In this document: positions 56,195-64,000 of the stretch, in pieces
How positions within the stretch are numbered: position 1 is the stretch's first letter
Layout: each line of letters opens with the position of its first letter
Assembly (NCBI GenBank): GCA_017475235.1
Contig: JAFVGA010000006.1
Span: 186,001-250,000, forward strand
Reading direction: 5' to 3'
Origin: Eubacterium sp.
Lineage (GTDB): Bacteria > Bacillota > Clostridia > Lachnospirales > Lachnospiraceae
DNA: 64,000 nucleotides
The notes under the pieces: model-generated
Databases searched by the model: none
Told to the model about the DNA's origin: nothing
Seen by the model: only the letters and a program-made list of their open reading frames with translations
Position numbers and translations under genes: made by a program

Positions 56195-57331
56195 CTAGTC
56201 TTCCCCATTTGCTTCAAATCCAGCCAACTTGTTTTTCTTATACTCTTGGAATGTATTATTTGCTATTGCTTCTCTGATTTCTTCCATCATTTTATTGTAG
56301 AAATACAAGTTGTGAAGCACACAAAGTCTCATTCCAAGCATCTCTTTAGCCTTAATAAGATGTCTAATATATGCTCTAGAATAGTCTCTACAAGCTGGAC
56401 ATTGGCATCCTTCTTCTATTGGTCTATCATCAAGTTTAAACTTCTCATTCAAAAGGTTCATCTTTCCATGATTTGTGTAAACATGCGCATGACGACCATT
56501 TCTAGATGGATAAACACAGTCAAAGAAATCAACTCCTCGTTCCACTGCCTCTAGAATATTTGCTGGAGTTCCAACTCCCATCAAATAAATAGGTCTATCA
56601 CTTGGAAGATGTGGCTCAACAGCCTCAATGATTCTGTACATCTCATCATGAGTTTCGCCAACAGCAAGTCCACCAATCGCATAACCCGGTAAATCAAGAT
56701 CAGCTATTTGCTTAGCATGTTCAACTCGAATATCATCATAAACTCCACCTTGGTTAATACCAAACAAAAGTTGTTCTTTATTAATTGTGTCATCTAGAGA
56801 GTTTAGTCTAGCCATCTCTTTTTTACATCTCTCGAGCCATCTAGTTGTTCTATTAACAGACTCGCGAATATAAGACTTCTCCGCCACACTTGATGGGCAC
56901 TCGTCAAAGGCCATGGCTATGGTAGATGCAAGGTTCGATTGAATCTGCATACTCTCCTCTGGTCCCATAAAGATTTTTCGACCATCTACGTGAGAATGAA
57001 AATGCACACCCTCTTCTTTTATTTTACGAAGCTCCGCCAAAGAGAACACCTGAAATCCACCAGAATCAGTAAGAATAGGTCTATCCCAGTTCATAAACTT
57101 GTGTAGTCCGCCAAGTTCTTTGACGACCTCGTCTCCTGGGCGCACATGCAAATGGTATGTGTTAGACAACTGAACCTGACAGCCAATTTCCTTTAAATCA
57201 ACAGTAGAAACAGCCCCCTTAATAGCGGCGGCTGTTCCCACGTTCATGAACACTGGAGTTTGAATCACTCCGTGAACTGTATGAAATTCTCCTCTTTTGG
57301 CATTGCCATCTTTATTTAATATCTTAAACAT
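56195..57331 (-). CDS. tgt: Queuine tRNA-ribosyltransferase
   Basis: 378 residues. DSGGFQVFSLAELRKIKEEG holds the catalytic region, with Asp in VDFFDCVYPSRNGRHAHVYT and zinc ligands in CQCPACRDYSRAYIRHL. It swaps preQ1 into tRNA wobble position 34, upstream of QueH. ATG 57331 has no SD; the extended -10 TGTTATAAT ends 7 bases before it, pointing to a leaderless mRNA. Confidence 0.96.
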   Translation of the reverse strand: MFKILNKDGNAKRGEFHTVHGVIQTPVFMNVGTAAAIKGAVSTVDLKEIGCQVQLSNTYHLHVRPGDEVVKELGGLHKFMNWDRPILTDSGGFQVFSLAELRKIKEEGVHFHSHVDGRKIFMGPEESMQIQSNLASTIAMAFDECPSSVAEKSYIRESVNRTTRWLERCKKEMARLNSLDDTINKEQLLFGINQGGVYDDIRVEHAKQIADLDLPGYAIGGLAVGETHDEMYRIIEAVEPHLPSDRPIYLMGVGTPANILEAVERGVDFFDCVYPSRNGRHAHVYTNHGKMNLLNEKFKLDDRPIEEGCQCPACRDYSRAYIRHLIKAKEMLGMRLCVLHNLYFYNKMMEEIREAIANNTFQEYKKNKLAGFEANGED

Positions 57332-57338
57332 AGCAATG

Positions 57339-57347
57339 ATTATAACA
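57339..57347 (-). promoter_or_regulatory. Extended -10 of tgt (leaderless)
   Basis: The reverse strand reads TGTTATAAT, ending 7 bases before ATG 57331. Confidence 0.68.
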
Positions 57348-57370
57348 TTATTTATAAATTAGTTAAACAA

Positions 57371-58540
57371 TTAATCCCAATCCTGGTATGCACTTCCAGT
57401 CCCTTTTAGTAAATCAAAACCACCATAAGTATCACCAAATCCAGGTCCATTATAAGCAATAAAATAGTCTTCACCATTTCCATCACTAATGTAAGATTCG
57501 GAATAGTTTACGCCATCACTACCTGCGTAATAAATCTTGTTATCTTCTTCTTTAGTAGTTCTAATTTCAAATTTAATATATACCGAACCATTTGTTGGTA
57601 TTTCAACACTCTTATTTCGTGCATCAATCCAGATTTTATTATCTTTACTATATTCTAAAATATTCATATCATATATGAACGAACCAACTTTTCCATCTGA
57701 ATTATAATATGTCTTGCCTTTTAAAAATGTTCTTCCATTATACTTTTGTCCATTGGAAAATTTTATTATTGCTTCCATACTCTTTCCTGTATAAACTCCA
57801 GCTTTAGTAATACTCTCCACTTTATATTTTCCTTTAAATTTAACTGCTGAAATCTCACATTTGTCTGAGTATATTGAAGCATATTTCTTTTTACCCTTCT
57901 TTAGGAATGACTTCACTTTATAATAATATGTTTTTCCTGGTTTTACTGTTTTATCACAATATTCATCAGTCAATCCTTTTGGATATTTTGCTGTTCTAAT
58001 CTTTTTGTACTTTTTAGCTCCTGCTACTTTTCTATATAATTTATATTTCATTTTCCCTGATGTATACCCTTCCCCAGGTGAAATATAAAGATAAATTTTA
58101 TGAGGAGTGTTAACATGGTCTTAGCCATAACCTGCATTAGAAACAACAGGTTGAGCCAATCCTTTAACAGCCATATCGCAATTTTCCATCCAAGATGTTG
58201 CAATTACTTTTCCTTTTTTGTTTACGACATCGACAAAGTATGAATAGTATCTTCCTTTTTTTGTCTTCTTATCAAGAAATGATCTCTTCTTTGTAGTTTT
58301 ATACTTCTTAAAATCAGATCTTGTAGGATATACTTCATCGTCTAAGAAATCATTTTTTCGAACTAATCTATAAATTCTAAACTTTTTAGCACCTTTCTTC
58401 TTTTTCCATGTAACCTTAATTCCATTTAGCTTTGAATATGTATAATGATTAAACACACCAGCTTCCACTTTCTTTGGAAGGATTGTAATAGATGTTACCA
58501 CCAAAGCCAATACCATTAAACTTGTGAGTAATTTCTTCAT
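57371..58540 (-). pseudogene. Secreted Fn3-repeat protein broken by one in-frame TAA
   Basis: From ATG 58540 (GGAGG upstream), a signal peptide (KKLLTSLMVLALVVTSITIL) and a lysine-rich fibronectin-III domain run to a TAA at 58121-58123. The same frame then continues without another stop through 23 codons (DHVNTPHKIYLYISPGEGYT...) into a second Fn3 domain (KMKYKLYRKVAGAKKYKKIR) and an acidic C-terminal domain ending at 57371. The two parts fit one 389-residue protein, so the TAA is a nonsense change, a sequencing error or a readthrough site. The second part has no signal peptide or SD of its own. Confidence 0.8.
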
Positions 58541-58677
58541 TGTTATGTCCTCCGTTCTTTTAATGTACTTTTATCTTATGTTACGAACATTAGAATAGTA
58601 TTAGAATTATTATCCTGTCTATCTAATATGTAATTATAGTACACTTAAAACATTAAAACATAATTAGAACGATAGAT

Positions 58678-58706
58678 TTGCTATAAATTCTTTATGTTGC
58701 TATAAT
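58678..58706 (+). promoter_or_regulatory. aroC promoter
   Basis: TTGCTA (58678-58683), 17 bases, TATAAT (58701-58706) preceded by TGC. Confidence 0.75.
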
Positions 58707-58743
58707 TTTATAAGATATTTTTAATATAAATATGGAGGTCTTT

Positions 58744-59796
58744 ATGGCTGGTTCAACATTTGGAAAAATATTTAAAATAACAACATGGGGTGAATCTCAT
58801 GGAAAGGCTTTAGGTGTGGTGATAGATGGTTGCCCTGCCGGTTTAGAGTTGTCTGAAAAAGACATTCAACCGCTCCTTGACCGTAGAAAACCTGGTCAAT
58901 CTGAGGTTACTACTCAGAGAAATGAATCTGATGAAGTTGAGATATTATCAGGCGTATTCGAGGGCAAAACTACTGGCACTCCTATTTCAATGATTATTAA
59001 AAACGAAGATCATAACTCAAATGCTTATGATGAGTTAAAAGATGTATATAGACCAGGACACGCGGACTTAACATACGATGCCAAATATGGTTTTAGAGAT
59101 CACAGAGGTGGCGGACGCTCTTCTGGTCGAGAAACTGTAGCGCGTGTTTGTGCTGGTGCGGTTGCGTCAAAGATATTGGCACAGTTAAACATTAAAGTTA
59201 ATGCTTTTACAAAATCAATTGGTTCAGTTGTTATTCCTGAAGGTGAAATTGATTTTTCAGTTCAAAATATTGTAAATATGCCTAATAGTGAATACGCTGA
59301 AAAAGCTATTGAGTTAATAAATGAAAAACGTTCAGAGAAAGATTCTGTGGGAGGAACTATTGAATGTATAGTAGATGGTTGTCCTGCAGGTTTAGGTGAA
59401 CCAGTATTTGATAAGCTTGATGCTAATCTTACAAAAGCAGTTATGAGTATCGGTTCTATTAAAGGTGTTGAGATTGGTTCAGGATTTGACGCTTCTACTT
59501 CTACTGGTAGTTTAAATAACCAAGAAGGTGCCGGTGGAATATTAGGCGGAATAAGTAACGGAAAGCAAATTAAGCTTACTGCAGCCGTTAAACCAACTCC
59601 ATCTATCGCCCAAGAACAACAAACAACCGACAAAGACGGCAACGAAGTCTCAATAGAGATTCATGGCCGCCATGACCCAGTAATAGTTCCACGCGCATGC
59701 GTAGTAGTCGAGTCAATGGTTGCCATCACACTGGTCGACGCTTTACTTGAAAACATGGCTTCAAGAATTGACGGAATAATTGATTTTTATAAATAA
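58744..59796 (+). CDS. aroC: Chorismate synthase
   Basis: 350 residues. STFGKIFKITTWGESHGKAL is the first signature and GRSSGRETVARVCAGAVASK the second; QEQQTTDKDGNEVSIEIHGR is near the end. It converts EPSP to chorismate using reduced FMN. ATG 58744 is chosen since GGAGG stands 5 bases before it; ATG 58732 in frame overlaps the SD. Its last codons and stop are the left arm of quasi-palindrome C. Confidence 0.97.
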   Translation: MAGSTFGKIFKITTWGESHGKALGVVIDGCPAGLELSEKDIQPLLDRRKPGQSEVTTQRNESDEVEILSGVFEGKTTGTPISMIIKNEDHNSNAYDELKDVYRPGHADLTYDAKYGFRDHRGGGRSSGRETVARVCAGAVASKILAQLNIKVNAFTKSIGSVVIPEGEIDFSVQNIVNMPNSEYAEKAIELINEKRSEKDSVGGTIECIVDGCPAGLGEPVFDKLDANLTKAVMSIGSIKGVEIGSGFDASTSTGSLNNQEGAGGILGGISNGKQIKLTAAVKPTPSIAQEQQTTDKDGNEVSIEIHGRHDPVIVPRACVVVESMVAITLVDALLENMASRIDGIIDFYK

Positions 59797-60035
59797 GTAT
59801 TAGAAGGCACTTTGAAACAATCTGCAGAAGCGGTTGATTTGATTAATCAATGTGAAAAAAATATTAGGGACAAAAATTGTTTTACAGGAACAATTTTTGA
59901 AGCGAACAAAAAGGAGTTTTCATAAAGAAAACTCCTTTTTTTGAGCTGATGCCCTAAATATTTTTTGAACAGTGATTACTAACAAATCACCGTTTCGAAG
60001 CCGTTTCAAAGTGCTTAATAATAATTATTTATAAA
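59786..60035. repeat. Gene-end quasi-palindrome C (250 bp)
   Basis: Arms, from outside in: TTTATAAATAA (59786-59796, end of aroC) with 60025-60035 (end of glyA); GCACTTTGAAAC (59807-59818) with 60003-60014; the A-rich block ending ATTAGGG (59855-59869) with CCCTAAATATTTTTT (59952-59966). Inside are hairpins near 59873-59898 (AAAAATTGTT/AACAATTTTT) and 59910-59941 (AAAAAGGAGTTTTC/GAAAACTCCTTTTT). Confidence 0.85.
59910..59941. terminator. Bidirectional terminator at the centre of palindrome C
   Basis: AAAAAGGAGTTTTC, loop ATAAA, GAAAACTCCTTTTTTT. It lies between the convergent aroC and glyA genes. Confidence 0.88.
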
Positions 60036-61266
60036 TAGGATATTTATCCGTCAATTCTTTAACCATGGCTTTTACTTTTTCAGTATTGCCCTCAGCATCT
60101 TCTGCAATCAAATTCATACACTCAGCAATTACATCCATATCCTCAGGCTGAAGACCTCTAGTTGTAACAGATGGTGTACCAATTCTTACACCTGATGTAG
60201 TACCTGGCTTTTCAGGATCGTTTGGAATTGAGTTCTTGTTACATGTGATGTTTGCCTTATCTAGTGCTATCTCAAATTCCTTACCTGTGATACCTTTACT
60301 TCTAAGATCAACAAGCATTAAGTGGTTATCTGTACCACCTGATACTAAATCAAATCCTCTATCCATTAAACCTTTTGCAAGAGCCTGTGCGTTTGCTGCT
60401 ACAGTTTCTGCATAAGTCTTAAAGTCCTCTGATAGTGCTTCCTTGAAGCATACTGCCTTTGAAGCAATCACATGCATTAGTGGTCCACCTTGGATTCCAG
60501 GGAACACTGCTTTGTTTAGCTTGTGCTCTAGAGCGAACTCTTCACTTGAAAGAATTAATCCACCACGTGGTCCTCTTAGTGTCTTATGAGTAGTTGTTGT
60601 AGTAACGTGAGCATATGGGATTGGGCTTTCGTGTGCACCACCAGCCACAAGACCAGCGATATGAGCCATATCAACCATTAGGAATGCTCCTACTTCATCT
60701 GCAATCTCTCTGAACTTCTTGAAATCTATTTTTCTTGGATAAGCACTAGCGCCTGCAACAATAAGTTTTGGCTGGCATTCTTTTGCTATTCTTAGAACTT
60801 CATCATAGTCGATAAATCCTTCGTCGTTTACGCCGTATGGAACGATGTCAAAGTATGTACCTGACATATTAACCGGTGAACCGTGTGTTAAGTGACCACC
60901 TGCATCAAGGCTCATACCCATAACTGTATCGCCAGGTTTTACTAGTGCGAAGAATACTGCCATGTTTGCCTGTGCACCAGAATGTGGCTGAACATTTGCG
61001 TATGTACAACCAAACAACTTTTTAGCACGCTCTCTAGCGATATCTTCTACCACGTCCACGTATTCGCATCCGCCGTAATATCTCTTTCTAGGATATCCTT
61101 CAGCATATTTATTTGTAAGTGGGCTGCCCATTGCTGACATAACAGCCTTAGTTACAATATTCTCAGAAGCGATTAACTCAAGATGAGATTCCTGTCTGTC
61201 AGTCTCATTTTGAATCTGCTCTGCAACTTCTGGATCAAAATTCTTTACTTCGTCAAAACTAAACAT
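60025..61266 (-). CDS. glyA: Serine hydroxymethyltransferase
   Basis: 413 residues of PLP enzyme with [19 protein letters not shown] and the PLP lysine in [18 protein letters not shown]. It converts serine and tetrahydrofolate to glycine and methylene-tetrahydrofolate. It links to the serCA genes of the window. The stop region is the right arm of quasi-palindrome C. Confidence 0.97.
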   Translation of the reverse strand: MFSFDEVKNFDPEVAEQIQNETDRQESHLELIASENIVTKAVMSAMGSPLTNKYAEGYPRKRYYGGCEYVDVVEDIARERAKKLFGCTYANVQPHSGAQANMAVFFALVKPGDTVMGMSLDAGGHLTHGSPVNMSGTYFDIVPYGVNDEGFIDYDEVLRIAKECQPKLIVAGASAYPRKIDFKKFREIADEVGAFLMVDMAHIAGLVAGGAHESPIPYAHVTTTTTHKTLRGPRGGLILSSEEFALEHKLNKAVFPGIQGGPLMHVIASKAVCFKEALSEDFKTYAETVAANAQALAKGLMDRGFDLVSGGTDNHLMLVDLRSKGITGKEFEIALDKANITCNKNSIPNDPEKPGTTSGVRIGTPSVTTRGLQPEDMDVIAECMNLIAEDAEGNTEKVKAMVKELTDKYPIYK

Positions 61267-61352
61267 TTTATTCTCTCCTTTGTCTTAAAACATCTTTTAT
61301 TACTTTATCATATCGGGGCCAAAAATTAAATAAAAAATTTACTAAATTTGTG

Positions 61353-61367
61353 TCGTATTGTATGCGA
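61353..61367. promoter_or_regulatory. Imperfect palindrome between glyA and the XRE gene
   Basis: TCGTAT-TGT-ATGCGA, one mismatch, in the divergent 193-base gap. It could be an operator for the neighbouring HTH protein; this is only a suggestion. Confidence 0.3.
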
Positions 61368-61459
61368 TACTTCGTCGAAAATGGAATGTCTGACAGTCCG
61401 ATTTATTGGTCACTAGAGTGTATAAAATAGATACTATACAAATGAATAGGAGGTGAAGT

Positions 61460-61792
61460 ATGAAAGACGATTATTCTATGAGTTTTCTAGAATTTAATCA
61501 ATTTGGCGATCGACTTGCCGAGCTGCGAATTGAATACGGCATTTCTGCTAGGGATTTAAGTCTTAGCATTGGGCAAAACGAACATTATATTAACCAAATC
61601 GAAAATCACTATTTTTACCCTTCAATGCAAGCATTCATTTATATTTGTGAGTATTTAAACATTACACCTTGTCATTTTTTCAACATTGAAATCAATAGCC
61701 CATATGAAATAGACATTATAATTCAACAGATTTCGGAGATGTCGCCAGATAGTCGCAAACTAATTAAATTACTCTCGCTTTGTCTAGAATAA
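61460..61792 (+). CDS. XRE-family HTH regulator
   Basis: 110 residues. A lambda-repressor-type helix-turn-helix spans about residues 14-70 (FGDRLAELRIEYGISARDLS, IGQNEHYINQIENHYFYPSM), followed by a short helical tail (SPDSRKLIKLLSLCLE). It probably binds DNA as a dimer. Targets are unknown; the divergent glyA gene or itself are candidates. ATAGGAGGTGAAGT precedes ATG 61460. Confidence 0.88.
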   Translation: MKDDYSMSFLEFNQFGDRLAELRIEYGISARDLSLSIGQNEHYINQIENHYFYPSMQAFIYICEYLNITPCHFFNIEINSPYEIDIIIQQISEMSPDSRKLIKLLSLCLE

Positions 61793-61794
61793 AA

Positions 61795-61820
61795 AAAGTT
61801 GATGCCGAAGCACCAACTTT
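61795..61820. terminator. Bidirectional terminator
   Basis: AAAGTTG.TGC-CGAA-GCA.CAACTTT with a CGAA tetraloop and one internal mismatch, between the XRE gene and aspS. Confidence 0.8.
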
Positions 61821-61825
61821 ATAAT

Positions 61826-63613
61826 CTATTCTTCAGTTTCTACTATTTTAAGTGATAGTTCATCTAACTGTTTTTCATCTACAGTTCCTGGAGCCTCACT
61901 CATCAAGCAAACTGCATCTTTATTCTTAGGAAATGCTATCACTTCTCTTATGTTGTCTTCATTTGCCATATGCATTACCAATCTGTCTAGTCCGTACGCA
62001 AGTCCAGCATGTGGTGGAACTCCATACTTGAATGCATCAATCAAGAAACCAAACTGTTCATGTGCCTGCTCATCAGTAAATCCGATTGCACGAAGCATCT
62101 TTTCTTGAACATCAGTCTGGTGAATTCTGACACTACCTCCACCAATCTCTGAACCGTTAAGAACGATATCATACGCTTCTGCGTGAACCTTTCCTGGATC
62201 AGATTCAATATACTGAATATCCTCTTCCTTAGGCATTGTAAATGGATGATGCATTGCGATAAATCTCTCTTCCTCGTCTGACCACTCAAACTGTGGGAAG
62301 TCAACAACCCATAAGAAGTTGTATTTTGATTCATCAATCAACTCTAGTTCTTTTCCTAGTTCAAGTCTCAAAGCACCTAGCACATTCCAAACAATCTTAT
62401 TCGTGTCCGCTGCAAAGAGCAATAAATCTCCAGGTTCACCCTTCATTGCTGTAACTAGTGCTTCTAGTTCTTCTTCTGACATAAACTTAGCAAAAGTTGA
62501 TTTGTAAGTACCATCTTCATTTATACATAGGTAAGCAAGTCCTTTTGCACCATTACCTTTGGCGCTCTCAACTAACTTATCAATTTTCTTACGTGACATT
62601 GCACCTTGGCCTTTTACGTTTAGTCCGCGAACTGAACAGCCATCAGTATCAGCTGGTCCTGCGAACACGCCAAAGCCACAGCCTTTAACAACATCTGTCA
62701 CATCAGTTAATTCCATCTCAAAACGAGTGTCAGGTTTGTCTGTGCCAAATCTATCCATTGCTTCTTGCCAAGGCATTCTCTCAAATGGAATTTGAACGTC
62801 TACATCTAACACTTCTTTAAATAGAGCCTGAAGCATACGTTCATTTACTTCCATAACATCCTCAGCTTCCACAAACGACATTTCCATATCAATCTGTGTA
62901 AACTCAGGCTGTCTGTCAGCACGCAAGTCCTCATCTCTGTAACACTTTGCAATCTGAATGTATCTGTCGCATCCAGAGCACATCAAAAGCTGCTTGAATA
63001 ACTGTGGACTCTGAGGCAATGCATAGAAATGACCAGGATGCACACGACTTGGTACAAGGTAATCTCTTGCTCCCTCCGGAGTACTCTTACAAAGTGTTGG
63101 TGTCTCTATCTCAAGGAAACCTTCATTCGCCATAAACGAACGCACAAATGTTGTTACATCTGAACGAAGCTTCAAGTTGTTTTGAAGGTTCTGTTTTCTC
63201 AAATCTAAATATCTATATTTTAGTCTCAACTCTTCTTTAGTGTTTGCACCTTCTTCCACTGGGAATGGAGGTGTTTCTGACTCTGAAAGAATACGGAGTT
63301 CTTTTGCAGTAATTTCAATATCACCAGTCTCCATATCTTCGTTGACAGCGCCATCACGTGCTCTAACTTCGCCACGCACAGCAATAACGAACTCACTTCT
63401 TAGAGTTCCTGCTTTTTCGAATATTTCGCCGTCGTTTTCGTCGAAGACGATTTGAACTAAGCCACTTCTGTCTCTAAGGTCGATAAAGATTAGAGAGCCA
63501 AGATTTCTTCTCTTCTGCACCCAACCCATAACAGTGACTTCTTCACCAATATTTTTGTTTGATACTTCTGTACATCTGTGACTTCTGTGAAGTCCCTTAA
63601 TTGTTTCTGACAT
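61826..63613 (-). CDS. aspS: Aspartate--tRNA ligase
   Basis: 595 residues, bacterial-type class II synthetase. An OB-fold anticodon domain (VMGWVQKRRNLGSLIFIDLR) is followed by motif 2 (CYRDEDLRADRQPEFTQIDM), the GAD insertion (residues about 290-420) and motif 3 (GLAYGLDRLVMHM). It follows hisS by 2 bases, the usual Firmicute pair. AAGGAG precedes ATG 63613. Confidence 0.97.
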   Translation of the reverse strand: MSETIKGLHRSHRCTEVSNKNIGEEVTVMGWVQKRRNLGSLIFIDLRDRSGLVQIVFDENDGEIFEKAGTLRSEFVIAVRGEVRARDGAVNEDMETGDIEITAKELRILSESETPPFPVEEGANTKEELRLKYRYLDLRKQNLQNNLKLRSDVTTFVRSFMANEGFLEIETPTLCKSTPEGARDYLVPSRVHPGHFYALPQSPQLFKQLLMCSGCDRYIQIAKCYRDEDLRADRQPEFTQIDMEMSFVEAEDVMEVNERMLQALFKEVLDVDVQIPFERMPWQEAMDRFGTDKPDTRFEMELTDVTDVVKGCGFGVFAGPADTDGCSVRGLNVKGQGAMSRKKIDKLVESAKGNGAKGLAYLCINEDGTYKSTFAKFMSEEELEALVTAMKGEPGDLLLFAADTNKIVWNVLGALRLELGKELELIDESKYNFLWVVDFPQFEWSDEEERFIAMHHPFTMPKEEDIQYIESDPGKVHAEAYDIVLNGSEIGGGSVRIHQTDVQEKMLRAIGFTDEQAHEQFGFLIDAFKYGVPPHAGLAYGLDRLVMHMANEDNIREVIAFPKNKDAVCLMSEAPGTVDEKQLDELSLKIVETEE

Positions 63614-63615
63614 AT

Positions 63616-64000
63616 TTACTCCTTATAAAACTCCTCAAAGTTTGTGTAGCCTTGCTCGGCTAACTGTTCTTTTTGGAATCGTTTGTTCTTGTTCATTCTA
63701 GCAACTAGTACTTGTTTGCCAGCTTCACGTTCTTTTGAAGCTTGCTCAATTATATCTGATAGTTGTTTACCATCAATTCCTTTTTCAATTAGGTAACATA
63801 CCTTATCATCATTTTCTGGAATCTCGAAACCTTGTTCCATCATCAAAAGAATGATTCTCTCAAATCCAATAGAAAAACCACAAGCAGGAACATCATTTCC
63901 AGTAAACTGTCCAATCATCTTGTCATATCTTCCGCCGCCACCGCAGCTTCCGCCAAACTCAGGAATAGCAATCTCAAAAATTGTTCCTGTGTAGTATGAC
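63616..64000 (-). CDS. hisS: Histidine--tRNA ligase, C-terminal part only
   Basis: The frame is open to the window edge. It shows class II motif CGGGGRYDKMIGQF and FSIGFERIILLMMEQGFEIP, then the beginning of the anticodon-binding domain (KVCYLIEKGIDGKQLSDIIE) and a normal C-terminus. The 5' part lies beyond the window. It forms an operon with aspS. Confidence 0.94.
   Translation of the reverse strand, partial: SYYTGTIFEIAIPEFGGSCGGGGRYDKMIGQFTGNDVPACGFSIGFERIILLMMEQGFEIPENDDKVCYLIEKGIDGKQLSDIIEQASKEREAGKQVLVARMNKNKRFQKEQLAEQGYTNFEEFYKE

Noticed and set aside
57371-58051. Second half of the broken secreted protein as an independent gene starting at ATG 58051
   Set aside because: It begins inside an Fn3 domain, lacks a signal peptide and SD, and is in the same frame as the upstream part across a single TAA.

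Overview
The window (64 kb, AT-rich) looks like chromosomal core sequence from an anaerobic Firmicute of the class Clostridia, most likely Lachnospiraceae. Pointers are a complete six-gene Rnf complex with an ApbE flavin transferase, the GGGtGRT/NifU-like gene pair, an OFA-family transporter, a bacterial glutaminyl-tRNA synthetase, spore-former-type ZapA/FtsW/PBP genes, and many secreted lysine-rich proteins with fibronectin-III-like ends. No prophage, insertion sequence, CRISPR array or rRNA was seen. Most genes are on the minus strand; only apbE, a YprB-like exonuclease, a helical acidic protein, argH, aroC and a small XRE regulator run plus.

Layout. 1-13 kb: start of a copper-type HMA protein, tRNA-Leu, a zinc-ribbon membrane protein, queH, NUDIX, a PBP/FtsW/U32 operon, zapA, a secreted protein, ruvAB, and a small NusG-II/HepS-like membrane pair. 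12.5-20 kb: apbE converging on an operon of LDH2-type dehydrogenase followed by rnfCDGEAB. 20-28 kb: exonuclease, lipoprotein, Big2 protein, murF, ddl, recG. 28-38 kb: a large secreted beta-helix protein, groESL, an OGG-type glycosylase, glnS, a 3D-domain protein, an LCP protein. 38-47 kb: GGGtGRT and NifU-like proteins, archaeal/fungal-type asd, lipoproteins, tRNA-Thr, an OFA transporter, a dihydrouridine synthase, argH. 47-57 kb: a zinc-ribbon protein, a secreted nuclease, the operon leuB-ilvD-ilvB-serC-serA, yajC, tgt. 57-64 kb: a secreted protein broken by one in-frame stop, aroC, glyA, an XRE regulator, aspS and the end of hisS.

The most unusual signal is not a gene. At six gene ends (27.8, 30.5, 34.3 twice, 36.2 and 59.9 kb) there are long nested quasi-palindromes. 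Their outer arms are inverted copies of the adjoining gene's own 3' end (stop codon or last codons), or lie just past the stop. They surround terminator-like hairpins. Five of these hairpins fall into two families whose tips are conserved between loci (A: 14 identical bases at two loci; B: a 26-base tip at three loci), while the stems differ by compensated changes. This is the reverse of a MITE, where the ends are conserved.

A second pattern is the promoter style. At least fourteen promoters carry an extended -10 (TGn + TATAAT-like), often with a weak -35. Four genes (a YprB-like exonuclease, recG, ogg and tgt) start only 7-8 bases after the -10 with no Shine-Dalgarno, so their mRNAs are probably leaderless. 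No intergenic stretch exceeds 300 bases.
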